Source: Saccharospirillum alexandrii_A (lineage in GTDB: Bacteria > Pseudomonadota > Gammaproteobacteria > Pseudomonadales > Natronospirillaceae). Taken from it: a stretch of DNA of 64,000 nt. Numbering within the stretch: position 1 is the first letter of the stretch; each line of letters starts with the position of its first letter. The DNA lies in assembly GCF_043641555.1 (NCBI RefSeq), contig NZ_JBHZRJ010000003.1:868001-932000 (forward strand), in the 5' to 3' direction. Position numbers and translations under genes: made by a program. Of the stretch, positions 37,490-46,005 are shown in pieces. Under the pieces are notes generated by a model. The model was not told the DNA's origin, made no database searches, and worked only from the letters and a program-made list of their open reading frames with translations.

Positions 37490-37581
37490 GGAGAGTTGGC
37501 AGAGTTCGGTTGAATGCACCTGACTTGAAATCAGACGTAGGCGAAAGCCTACCGGGGGTTCGAATCCCTCACTCTCCGCCA
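37490..37581 (+). tRNA. tRNA-Ser(TGA)
   Basis: The 92-nt gene has acceptor arms GGAGAGT (37490) and ACTCTCC (37571), anticodon loop CTTGAAA with TGA, a long class-II variable arm, a GGTTCGAAT T-loop and an encoded CCA (37579-37581). TGA reads UCA and other UCN serine codons. A terminator and a duplicated hairpin block follow. Confidence 0.96.
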
Positions 37582-37590
37582 AATTAAACA

Positions 37591-37621
37591 AAAAAGGGGT
37601 CCCCAAGGGGACCCCTTTTTT
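37591..37621 (+). terminator. Terminator of tRNA-Ser
   Basis: AAAAAGGGGTCCCC, a short loop and GGGGACCCC plus a T run, 10 bp after the CCA end. The A and T flanks make it symmetrical. Confidence 0.9.
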
Positions 37622-37845
37622 GTTTAACCTGCGCAAAGCGCAGGCCTTCGTTCGTGGCCCCCGCGGTTCGACTGAACGCCAGGAGCGTTCAGGGCTGCGC
37701 CAGCGTCCGGCGAAGCCGGATCGATCACAGGAACGTGATCGAGCCCATCCCTCAGGACTCCAGCTAGCCAAGTACTGTCTCATACCCCAAGGGGACCCCT
37801 TTTTTGTTTAACCTGCGCAAAGCGCAGGCCTCCGTTCGTGGCCCC
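37601..37845. repeat. Direct repeat and hairpin cluster downstream of tRNA-Ser
   Basis: A 61-bp unit at 37601-37661 recurs at 37785-37845 with one mismatch; it carries the right half of the terminator, a T tract and CCTGCGC-AAA-GCGCAGG. Between the copies are three small hairpins in a row: TGAACGC/GCGTTCA, TCCGGC/GCCGGA and GATCAC/GTGATC. The block holds no credible gene. It could be a remnant of a duplication. Confidence 0.8.
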
Positions 37846-37958
37846 GGCTGGGTTACAGCCACCAATCCCCTACGGACTCACTCCACTGAACCATCGCCCG
37901 TCACTGGGTTTCGGTGGTTACTTCGTTGGCATTAATTCCGTGCCATGAGCCCGTGCCG

Positions 37959-38060
37959 GCCACTGGGTAAGGCTATCCGGGGTCGGTGTGAACCCGTCCA
38001 TGGGGCCTAGGCTTCGGCATCCATGCCTCAGACTACCCCGGATAACCAGACCCAGCAGCC
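37959..38060. repeat. Palindromic intergenic element, copy 6
   Basis: Arms GGCTATCCGGGGT (37971-37983) and ACCCCGGATAACC (38035-38047) pair with one mismatch, with CTGGGT/ACCCAG outside. The inner hairpin is degraded (GGCAT/ATGCC retained, outer pairs lost), although CCTAGG and CCATGG remain. This is the most worn copy. It lies between tRNA-Ser and adk. Confidence 0.85.
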
Positions 38061-38116
38061 AACACTCAGCTTGAGGTTGAATGGAAATAGCCGAAATTCC
38101 CTCCAAACCCCACCTA

Positions 38117-38142
38117 CAAAAAAGCCCGCTAAAAAGCGGGCT
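38117..38142 (-). terminator. Terminator of adk
   Basis: On the adk sense strand, AGCCCGCT, a short loop and AGCGGGCT are followed by T residues, about 36 bp after the adk stop. Confidence 0.88.
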
Positions 38143-38177
38143 CAAAAACTCAAAACTAGTAGCTAACAGCTCTTAGC

Positions 38178-38828
38178 TCACAGCTCAGCAAGAATCTTAT
38201 CCCGAATATCCTCAAAGCTGCCGATACCCGGTACATGAATGTATTTCGGTGCTACCTCGGGTTCTTTCGCGGCCAGGTCCTTATAGAAGCCAATCAGCGG
38301 CTCAGTCTGGGCGTGGTAGACTTCCAGGCGCTTGGCGACGGTTTCTTTCTTGTCGTCTTCGCGCTGCACCAGGGTGTCGCCGGTTTCGTCGTCCTTACCG
38401 TCCTGCTTGGGCGGGTTATTGTCGACGTGATACACACGGCCAGAGGCTTCGTGTACACGGCGACCGCTCAGGCGCTTGATGATTTCTTCATCGGGAACAT
38501 CGATGTCGATGACGTAGTCGATGCGAATGCCTTCGTTTTTCAGGGCTTCAGCCTGTGGGATGGTGCGCGGGAAGCCGTCGAACAGGCAGCCATTGGCGCA
38601 ATCCGGTTGCGTCAGGCGCTCTTTGATCAGTTCAATGATGGTTTCATCCGAGACCAGGCCGCCAGAAGCCATGACTTCCTTAACCTTCACGCCCAAAGGG
38701 CTGCCCGCTTTAACGGCGGCACGCAGCATGTCGCCCGTGGAGATTTGCGGAATCTGAAATTTTTCGGTGATGTATTGGGCTTGCGTCCCTTTACCGGCAC
38801 CAGGTGCACCCAGCAGAATAATGCGCAT
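38178..38828 (-). CDS. adk: Adenylate kinase
   Basis: This 216-aa enzyme interconverts ATP plus AMP with two ADP. P-loop GAPGAGKGTQAQYI, the AMP site STGDMLRAAV, LFDGFPRT and the long LID (RRVHEASGRVYHV) are present. Its LID lacks the four-Cys zinc site, like most gammaproteobacterial forms. Short AGCTAACAGC-type repeats abut its stop codon. Confidence 0.98.
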   Translation of the reverse strand: MRIILLGAPGAGKGTQAQYITEKFQIPQISTGDMLRAAVKAGSPLGVKVKEVMASGGLVSDETIIELIKERLTQPDCANGCLFDGFPRTIPQAEALKNEGIRIDYVIDIDVPDEEIIKRLSGRRVHEASGRVYHVDNNPPKQDGKDDETGDTLVQREDDKKETVAKRLEVYHAQTEPLIGFYKDLAAKEPEVAPKYIHVPGIGSFEDIRDKILAEL

Positions 38829-39307
38829 AGATGGCGAGCTCCTCGTTAATGTTTAATCTTGAAAAACATGGTTTAAAAAAGTCTGAACCGACTGAGCGAT
38901 CCACTCGTTATTGCAAATTCAGTGTCCTATTCAGGGGTCGTGAGCCAGATACCCCCTGTAAACGCCAGGAGTGCGGCTCCGGTCTGAGCGTCAGTATGCT
39001 GCTCTATGTGGCGGCAACTAGCGGTAAAATCGTTTAATTCCTGTTATTTTTGGTGATCTTGATGCAGTGTCGAACTTATAGGCCTGCATCAGCCAGACGC
39101 TAAGATACCCGCCAAGGCCGTCAAGCTCAACCATTGGCGGTTAGACTTCAGTCGATAGCAGGGCGAAAGGCTCCGATTAAAGCAAGGGGCGACTGGGAGT
39201 ATCCGTACCGGCGAAGACCCCATCGCCTAACAGGGCCAGCCCCCTCGATGACAGTTCTTTCTGTCACCCAGAGGGCTGGCCTAGCGCGAAAGACCAGCCC
39301 AGTCCGG
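38829..39307. other. Gene-free region between ppc and adk
   Basis: This 479-bp stretch contains no convincing ORF or RNA gene. A structured hairpin lies at 39234-39281: GGCCAGCCC pairs with GGGCTGGCC and encloses TGACAG/CTGTCA. It follows the ppc stop on the minus strand and lacks a T tract, so it may protect the ppc 3' end. The remainder presumably carries the adk promoter. Confidence 0.6.
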
Positions 39308-41923
39308 TTACCCTGTGTTGCGCATGCCAGCTGAAATGCCGGCCATGGTCACTTTCAGGGCACGCTCAAGTTGTGGGTCGAGATTCCCCGTTTTACGAGC
39401 CCGTTTCAACAGTTCCGCCTGCAAGTAGTTCAGCGGGTCGGTGTAGGGGTTGCGCACCAGAATCGATTGCGCCAGTAGCGGGTCGCTTTCCAGCAGCACC
39501 TGTTGTTTCTTGATCTGGTTAAGCAACACCTCACTGGCTTTCAGGTCTTCACGCAGGTCTTCGCCCAGTTCATGCAATTCCGGTGGTACCAGTTGTTGCT
39601 CGTAGTAAGCCGTGATCGAGCCGTCGGCTTTGCCCAGCACCATTTCCAGCAGGTCGAGAAAGCTGCTGAAGAACGTCCAGTTCTCAACCATGTCCTGCAG
39701 CAGCTCCGGGTTTGTCGCCAGGCCATGTTCCAGCGCCTGGCGCGCACCCAGCCAGGAAGGCATGTTCAGCCGTACCTGCATCCAGGCAAATACCCAGGGA
39801 ATGGCGCGCAGGCTTTCGACTCCGCCGGTTGCCTTGCGTTTGGCCGGCCGGCTGCCCAGCGCCAGCATGCCCAGTTCCTGTTCGGGGGTCAGGCTTCTGA
39901 AATAGGGTACAAAGCGCTCATCGTGCCGCACCACCGAGCGGTAACGCTCCAGGCTGGCCTTTGACATCGCTTCCATCAGGTCACGCCATTCAGCTTTGGG
40001 CGCGGCACTCGGTTCCAGGGTGGCGCGCAGAGTGGCTGCCACATAAATGCTGAGGCTGCGCACGGCCACCCGGGGCATGCCGAACTTGTAGCGAATCATC
40101 TCGCCTTGCTCTGTGACCCGAATGGCGCCACGTACCGACCCGGGCGGCTGGGATGCCATGGCCTTTTCAACCGGGCCACCGCCCCGGCCAACGGTGCCGC
40201 CCCGGCCGTGGAACAGCATCAGGTGAATGTCGTTATCGCTGGCCAGCTTGACCAGGCGCTCCTGAGCCTTGTACTGAGCCCAGGTAGCGGTCAGTTTGCC
40301 GGCATCTTTGGCTGAGTCTGAATAGCCAATCATTACGGTCTGTTTGCCGCCGCAATACTCGCGGTACCAGGGCAGTGACCAGAGTTTTTCCATGACCGAC
40401 ACCGAACGGTCGAGGTCATCGAGGGTTTCAAACAGGGGGACGATGGGCACGTTCCAGTCGAGGCCACTTTCTTTTAACAGCAACGCGACGGCCAGCACGT
40501 CCGACGGTTGTTTGGCCATCGAAATGATGTAGCTCGATAACACCTCGGCTGGCTCTTCTGCCAGAATGCGGGCGGTATCCAGTACTTCCCGGGTATCCGC
40601 TCCCGGTTCCCAGTGGCGCGGAATCAACGGGCGACGACTGCCCAGTTGCTCCAGCAAAAAGGCTTCTCGCTGGTCTTCATCCCAGTCTTTGTAGTCGCCC
40701 AGGCCCAGGTAGCGGGTCACTTCATCGATGGCCAGTATGTGGCGTTCGCTGTCCTGGCGAATATCGAGCGGCACCAGGTTGACGCCAAAGCAGTGCACAC
40801 GCCGAATGCAATCGAGCAGCGCCCCGTTGGCAATGCGATTCATACCGCATTCCAGCAGAGAGTCGTAACAGGTCATCAGCGGAGCCAGAATGTCGTCGCG
40901 GGTGACAATGACGTCATCCGGCGCGGCTAGCGTTTCGCCCTGAACCCGGCGTTCGGCCCAGGCCAGGGTATGTTCCAGCCGGGCGCGCAAGCCGTGCAGT
41001 TTGGCGCGGTAGGGCGTTGGTGTTTCACCCACCTCGGCCATCAAATCGGCGCTGGCTTCGCTCATGCTGAGGTCACCGGCCAGATCGTGAATGTCTTTCA
41101 GGTACAGGTCGGCCGCCATCCAGCGCCCGAGCAATATCACTTCCTGCGTAACCTTGTGGGTAACGTTCGGGTTGCCGTCGCGGTCACCGCCCATCCAGGA
41201 GTAAAAGTGGAACGGTGAGGCATCGACGCTCAAGCCCTGACCCAGACGGGAGCGGGCCGTACGATCGAGTTCGCGCAGAAATTGCGGTACGGCGTGCCAG
41301 AGCGAGTTTTCGATAACGGCGAAGCCCCATTTGGCTTCATCGACAGCGGTTGGCCGTTCGTCCCGAATCTCATTGGTGTGCCAGATCTCGTTGACGGTGC
41401 GGCGCAGGTTCGACTTCAGCTCGGTCCGTTCATAACGCAGCAGGTCGTTGCGTTTCAGGTCGGCGAGGTCTTCGGCAATGCGTTCGTGTTTGCGAATCAG
41501 GGTACGGCGCGTCACTTCGGTGGGGTGGGCGGTCAGCACCAGTTCAATGTTCAGGTTGCGCAGGGCATCGGCCACGCTGTCTTTGCCGAGCGTATCGACC
41601 AGTTGTTCCAGGGTGTCTTCCACCGCTTCGCGTTGATTGGCTTCAGCACTGGAAAAAAATTGCTGGTCGGCAATGTTGGCCAGATTCAGGAACTGACTGA
41701 AAGCTCGGACAATGGGCAGTACGTCGTCGTCTTCCAGGCTCGACAGCACATCGATCAGCGGCTGCGGATCGCTGCTCTCGGCGGTATTAACGGCCTTGCC
41801 AAGACGGCGAATTTCTTCAACCTTGCGGAACAGCTCCGGGCCTCGGGTTTCCAGCAGGGTATCGCCCAGCAGTTCGCCCAGCAGACGTACGTTTTCACGC
41901 AGGGTGTCAGGAATTACAGTCAT
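39308..41923 (-). CDS. ppc: Phosphoenolpyruvate carboxylase
   Basis: This 871-aa anaplerotic enzyme makes oxaloacetate from PEP and bicarbonate. Active-site blocks VLTAHPTEVTRRT, YSWMGGDRDGNPNVT, IGYSDSAKDAGKLTATWA and FHGRGGTVGRGGGPV are present, and the C-terminus ends in the catalytically needed MRNTG. Length is close to E. coli Ppc (883). Allosteric control by acetyl-CoA or aspartate is known in the family. Confidence 0.97.
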   Translation of the reverse strand: MTVIPDTLRENVRLLGELLGDTLLETRGPELFRKVEEIRRLGKAVNTAESSDPQPLIDVLSSLEDDDVLPIVRAFSQFLNLANIADQQFFSSAEANQREAVEDTLEQLVDTLGKDSVADALRNLNIELVLTAHPTEVTRRTLIRKHERIAEDLADLKRNDLLRYERTELKSNLRRTVNEIWHTNEIRDERPTAVDEAKWGFAVIENSLWHAVPQFLRELDRTARSRLGQGLSVDASPFHFYSWMGGDRDGNPNVTHKVTQEVILLGRWMAADLYLKDIHDLAGDLSMSEASADLMAEVGETPTPYRAKLHGLRARLEHTLAWAERRVQGETLAAPDDVIVTRDDILAPLMTCYDSLLECGMNRIANGALLDCIRRVHCFGVNLVPLDIRQDSERHILAIDEVTRYLGLGDYKDWDEDQREAFLLEQLGSRRPLIPRHWEPGADTREVLDTARILAEEPAEVLSSYIISMAKQPSDVLAVALLLKESGLDWNVPIVPLFETLDDLDRSVSVMEKLWSLPWYREYCGGKQTVMIGYSDSAKDAGKLTATWAQYKAQERLVKLASDNDIHLMLFHGRGGTVGRGGGPVEKAMASQPPGSVRGAIRVTEQGEMIRYKFGMPRVAVRSLSIYVAATLRATLEPSAAPKAEWRDLMEAMSKASLERYRSVVRHDERFVPYFRSLTPEQELGMLALGSRPAKRKATGGVESLRAIPWVFAWMQVRLNMPSWLGARQALEHGLATNPELLQDMVENWTFFSSFLDLLEMVLGKADGSITAYYEQQLVPPELHELGEDLREDLKASEVLLNQIKKQQVLLESDPLLAQSILVRNPYTDPLNYLQAELLKRARKTGNLDPQLERALKVTMAGISAGMRNTG

Positions 41924-42203
41924 GTGTCGATCTCTCCCGGGAAAAGGTTAACTTTGGCAACCGATGCTTTAGAATGCGCTCCCTGCACCGGTGCACCGAA
42001 CAAGTGCTTCCTACAGTGGTCAACCCTGTAGTCGTACTTTTCTTTCATTTTTTGTGTGCATCGTGTAAGCGACAGAGTGGCTTAATTGTACTAATAACCC
42101 TGTCACTGCGCCCCTCTTTCAATACGGACGGAGCCGGCGAAGGGACGACAACACCTGGCCGGATTGTAACTTTACAACATTTCGCCTCAAAATAGGATGT
42201 ACC

Positions 42204-43553
42204 ATGAGTGTATTCAGATCTGTGAATCCAGCCAGTCAGGAATGCCTGTTCGAGGCGAAAGGCTGGTCACAGACTGAAACGATAGAGGTTCTGGAGCGCC
42301 AGCAGACAGTATGGCCTGCACTGGCGGCATTGCCACTGGAGCAGCGCACGCGCTGGCTTGAAGCGCTCTCCGGGTTGTTGGCGACGAACCAAGACTCTCT
42401 GGCCCGGCAGATCAGCCGGGAGATGGGCAAACCTCTTGCCCAGTCACTGGCTGAACTGAGCAAGACGATCGATCTGATCGGATACCTGGTTGCACAGGGC
42501 CCCGCCGCGCTAGAGCAAACCGATGTGCAACCGGATGCCGTGCTGAGCTTCGAGCCCTGGGGTGGCATTCTCGGCATCATGCCCTGGAATTACCCGGTCT
42601 GGCAGGTGTGCCGCTTTGCGCTGCCGGCGTTGCTGGCGGGCAATACGGTGGCCATTAAACCCGCCCCAAACGTCTGGCTCAGCTCCCGAATGCTCCTCGA
42701 CCTGATGCACCAGGCCGGTTTTCCTGCCGACGCGGTAGCCCTGTTGCAGATCGACATTGATGTGCTGCCCGCTGTGTACGATCACCCCCATTTGCGCCAG
42801 GTGCATTTTACCGGCAGCAGTAATGCGGGCCGGGCCATCGCGGTGGCCTGTGCTGAACGGCTGATTCCCAGCACGCTTGAGCTGGGGGGCAGCGATGTCT
42901 GGCTACTGACCGACAGTGGCGATCTGAACGCCTTTGTCGACAATGCTCTGGCATCCCGGCTCAATAATTCGGGTCAAAGCTGTCTTTGTGCCAAACGCTG
43001 GCTGATACCGGAAACCCGGCTGGATGCCGTCCTGGCCCGGGTGCAGGAGCGTCTGGCGGATTTTACGCCGGCTGAGCCGGAATCTGAAGGCTGTACACTA
43101 GGCCCTCTGGCCCGACCCGACATTCGCGACCGCCTGCTCCAGCAGTGGCACAACCTGAAGGTAACCGCGACCCGGCACAGTGAAGACCCTAACGTAGAGG
43201 GGCTATACGTCAGCCCGGCCTGGGCCGTAACCGATGACCCGATGACCAGCCCGGTATGGCCGGATGAAATTTTCGGCCCGGTACTGCAACTGGCGGCCTA
43301 CTCAACGGTTGACCAGGCGGTTCAGTGGGCCAATCGAAGCCGGTATGGGTTGGGCGGCGCGGTCTGGAGTGGTTCACTTGAGGAAGCAACCGGAATCGCG
43401 CGCAGGCTAACCACTCGCAACGTGGCCATTAACAAGCCGATGCGAAGTCGCATCGATGTACCGTTCGGTGGCATGGGCGAATCTGGCTGGGGGGTAGAGC
43501 TGGGTGTCAGTGGGTTGCAGGCGATTACACGGCGACAAACCCGGTATTTTTAA
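42204..43553 (+). CDS. Aldehyde dehydrogenase, succinate-semialdehyde-like
   Basis: This 449-aa NAD(P)-dependent enzyme shows IMPWNYPVWQVCRFALPALLAGN, the catalytic Glu in ELGGSDVW and the Cys in NSGQSCLCAKR. It resembles the Sad/YneI clade of succinate-semialdehyde dehydrogenases. A 280-bp divergent gap separates it from ppc. The substrate is inferred from clade resemblance only. The outer arm of palindromic element copy 7 begins within its stop codon. Confidence 0.88.
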   Translation: MSVFRSVNPASQECLFEAKGWSQTETIEVLERQQTVWPALAALPLEQRTRWLEALSGLLATNQDSLARQISREMGKPLAQSLAELSKTIDLIGYLVAQGPAALEQTDVQPDAVLSFEPWGGILGIMPWNYPVWQVCRFALPALLAGNTVAIKPAPNVWLSSRMLLDLMHQAGFPADAVALLQIDIDVLPAVYDHPHLRQVHFTGSSNAGRAIAVACAERLIPSTLELGGSDVWLLTDSGDLNAFVDNALASRLNNSGQSCLCAKRWLIPETRLDAVLARVQERLADFTPAEPESEGCTLGPLARPDIRDRLLQQWHNLKVTATRHSEDPNVEGLYVSPAWAVTDDPMTSPVWPDEIFGPVLQLAAYSTVDQAVQWANRSRYGLGGAVWSGSLEEATGIARRLTTRNVAINKPMRSRIDVPFGGMGESGWGVELGVSGLQAITRRQTRYF

Positions 43554-44007
43554 CTCAAGTTTCGGAGTTCGCTCAGGAGACTAGGGAGCCTCTGAATAAC
43601 TCCCCCAGGGCTCTGCGCGAGCTAAAACGTTCTGCCACAAGGCGCACTTCGCAGTGCAATGGCCGTAGCCCTTGTCAAGAAGTGCAACGCCGTGGCAGGA
43701 CGTTTTAGCCGCGCCCTCCGGGGCTTTCCGAGGAACGCTGCCACTGCGTTGGACTCATTTGAAAGGTCTAGACATTCCTGCATGAGTCCGCCTTGCGGCA
43801 ACGTCCCTCGGATAAGCCAGAGTCCCGGGGGAGTTATTCAGAGGCTCCCTAGCACTGGGTGCCGGGTAGACCACTGTGGGGAAGTCCGCAGCAGGGATGC
43901 TGCGGTCTAGGCCCCATGGATGGGTTCACGCCGACCCCACAGGGGTCTACCCGGTTCCCGGTGCGGGACAATGCCTCTCAGGAAACCCGAACTCCGAAAC
44001 TTGAGTT
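43552..44007. repeat. Palindromic intergenic element, copy 7 (extended, interrupted)
   Basis: Inner arms 43862-43881 and 43935-43954 pair over 20 bp (one mismatch). A 20-bp perfect outer arm at 43552-43571 (CTCAAGTTTCGGAGTTCG motif) pairs with 43988-44007 and is shared with copy 1. The left side is interrupted by a 264-bp MITE-like element at 43585-43848. The core is standard. The outer arm begins inside the aldehyde dehydrogenase stop codon. Confidence 0.9.
43585..43848. mobile_element. MITE-like element inserted in palindromic copy 7
   Basis: This 264-bp non-coding element has terminal inverted repeats beginning GGAGCCTCTGAATAACTCCC, with a matching end, extending more than 25 bp. It is flanked on both sides by CTAG (43581-43584 and 43849-43852), which fits a 4-bp target duplication of the YTAR type made by IS5-group transposases. 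Two internal hairpins are visible: an 18-bp stem at 43621-43638 and 43692-43709, and GGACTCAT/ATGAGTCC. No transposase is encoded. IS5 parentage is inferred from target and ends. Confidence 0.75.
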
Positions 44008-44033
44008 AAAATTGGCTCATGACACGAGCATCT

Positions 44034-44582
44034 TTACCTCATCTGCTTCGGCCGATGCACCACCGAATTAAGCACCGGAACATGCTCGGTATTCAAATGC
44101 TCCAGGTAATGCTCAAGCGTTACCTTGACCGTCAGAAAGGCGATCTCATCCCAGGGGATGTCCTGGTGGTGAAACAGTATCACTTCACTGCTTTCGGGCG
44201 TGGTTTCGAACGAAAAGTCGGGCATATCGATCCGGTAAAACACATGCACCTGATCAAAATCCGGCAAGCTGACCATTGACAGCAGTTGCGGGTTTTTCCC
44301 CATCACGCGGGATTCCTCGACCGTCTCCCGCAGCGCACCTTCAACCGTCGTTTCACCGTTTTCCATAAAGCCGGCGGGCAGGGTCCAGTAACCATGACGG
44401 GGTTCAATGGCGCGCCGGCAGAGCAAAATCCGTCCATCGGGAGCCACCGGCAAGGTACCGGTAATAACACGAGGGTTTTGGTAGTGGACTGTACCGCACT
44501 GGTCGCACATAAAGCGGGGGCGGTTATCGAGTTCAGGGGTGTCGAATCGCACCCGGTGTCCGCAATGGCTGCAAAAATTCAT
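44034..44582 (-). CDS. Nudix hydrolase with zinc ribbon, NudC-like
   Basis: This 182-aa protein has an N-terminal zinc ribbon with two CxxC pairs (CSHCG, CDQCG). The Nudix box is GFMENGETTVEGALRETVEES (GX5EX7REXXEE). Architecture is that of a short NudC-like NADH/NAD-RNA pyrophosphatase, lacking the N-terminal domain of E. coli NudC. Substrate unproven. It is co-directional with the DUF3135 gene upstream. Confidence 0.9.
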   Translation of the reverse strand: MNFCSHCGHRVRFDTPELDNRPRFMCDQCGTVHYQNPRVITGTLPVAPDGRILLCRRAIEPRHGYWTLPAGFMENGETTVEGALRETVEESRVMGKNPQLLSMVSLPDFDQVHVFYRIDMPDFSFETTPESSEVILFHHQDIPWDEIAFLTVKVTLEHYLEHLNTEHVPVLNSVVHRPKQMR

Positions 44583-44622
44583 GAATAAAATGGTTCGTTG
44601 TGGGTTCTTTGCGACAAGCCTA

Positions 44623-45000
44623 TCAGGACTTCGGCGGCGCGTCTTGAACCGGCCGGGGAAAATGCAGTATCACTGCATTGTGATCCTGCTCGGCCTGTGC
44701 TCCAACGCTGGCCAGGCCGTCGTAATACAGCGTATCTTTGAGGCATTCGCGTAACCGGTCGACCCGTTCATGCATGAGTTGAGACATACGAATACAACAT
44801 TGCATCGGATTTTTAGCCCGGCGGCGCTCCATATCGAGTACAAACTGAAGGCCCTGCAATTGCGCCCGCTGGTGACTCGGCGCCCGTTCAATCACCTCAG
44901 CGACCAGCTGATTGCGCAGGGTTTCCAGCGCTTCGGGGTCTTTATCAGCCAGCGCTTTAAGGGTATCAAAGGCGGGCAGTTCGATTACAGGGTTGGCCAT
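44623..45000 (-). CDS. DUF3135 family protein
   Basis: This 125-aa protein matches DUF3135: a short helical protein with ERRRAKNPMQCCIRMSQLMHERVDRLR as its core. No function is known. ATG 45000 follows GGAGAC; a GTG one codon earlier is possible. It lies 41 bp from the Nudix gene, so the two are probably co-transcribed. Confidence 0.8.
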   Translation of the reverse strand: MANPVIELPAFDTLKALADKDPEALETLRNQLVAEVIERAPSHQRAQLQGLQFVLDMERRRAKNPMQCCIRMSQLMHERVDRLRECLKDTLYYDGLASVGAQAEQDHNAVILHFPRPVQDAPPKS

Positions 45001-45237
45001 CACAGTCTCCGTATGGATGGGTTGCCTATTCAGGTCTACAACCTACTTCTCGTTACCTTATACTGGGCTGGGTGTGAACCAGACTCGTCCTTGTCCGATT
45101 TAATCTAGCACTACTGAGTGGTAAATGGCAGTGACACTGTTCAAAAAACAGTCTATTTACGGTTGCTCCGTAAAGGTCATGAAAACGGTCGGTGCGCTAC
45201 GCCACTCACAGCGCTGTAAACGTGCGAAAATAAGGCC

Positions 45238-45855
45238 ATGACTGCTTATTCCCCGTTTTTTAACCAACTGGAACGCCGGTTGACGACCCATGAACCACGA
45301 CTGCTTTCGCTCGACCAGCCGCGAGCGGGGGTGTTGGTGCCGCTTGTCGACAACGCTGGTGAACCCTCTCTGTTGCTGACGGTTCGGGCCAGTCATTTGA
45401 ATTCGCACCCCGGAGATATCGCGTTTCCGGGGGGGATGTGGGAGCCCGAAGACACCTCGTTGCAGGCCACAGCATTGCGCGAAACGCACGAAGAATTGAA
45501 TTTGTCGCCCGATCTGATTCAGGTGCTGGGCCCGTTATCGACCGGTTTGTCGAAAAATGGGGTTCAGGTATTTCCGTTTGTCGGCAAGGTATTGAACCTC
45601 GACCAGTGTGTGGCCAGCCCGGATGAAATTGCCGAGTGGTTTACGGTGCCCTGGGCATTTTTTACCGATACAGCACCCCGGCTGCAGCCCATCGAACGTC
45701 ATGGTATTTCGTTTCAGATCCCGCATTACGATTTTGACGGGCACCACATCTGGGGTCTGACGGCGATGATCCTGCTTGAACTGGTTAATCTGACCGAGGG
45801 GACAGACTGGCCCTTGCCCGCCTTTACCGGTGTCACCCGGCCAGGTCGGTTGTGA
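45238..45855 (+). CDS. Coenzyme A pyrophosphatase, NudL-like Nudix hydrolase
   Basis: This 205-aa protein has the NuCoA motif region LNSHPGDIAFPGGMWEPED directly before and within the Nudix box (GGX5EX7REXXEE; ATALRETHEELNL). The combination is typical of NudL/YeaB-type CoA diphosphatases. Substrate is inferred from the motif. It is monocistronic and divergent from the DUF3135 gene. Confidence 0.9.
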   Translation: MTAYSPFFNQLERRLTTHEPRLLSLDQPRAGVLVPLVDNAGEPSLLLTVRASHLNSHPGDIAFPGGMWEPEDTSLQATALRETHEELNLSPDLIQVLGPLSTGLSKNGVQVFPFVGKVLNLDQCVASPDEIAEWFTVPWAFFTDTAPRLQPIERHGISFQIPHYDFDGHHIWGLTAMILLELVNLTEGTDWPLPAFTGVTRPGRL

Positions 45856-46005
45856 TGCCAGAGATCTATGGCCTGGGTGTGAATAGAGGCATGTTTACCA
45901 GACGCTGTGTTATACTTTTAAGCGGACTTTTGCCAGAAGCGCCCGCAAGGGTCCGAGTTCATCACAGGGTTCTGCGAACATGGATGGGGCAGGTGGTTAG
46001 CAAGC

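Noticed and set aside
37490..37845. Integrated element or att site at tRNA-Ser
   Set aside because: The direct repeat does not include the tRNA 3' end, and there is no integrase gene nearby.
43859..44071. Short frames encoding GLGPMDGFTPTPQ-like peptides at several loci
   Set aside because: The shared peptide is the translation of the palindromic repeat core (CCTAGG...CCATGG...), not a conserved protein.
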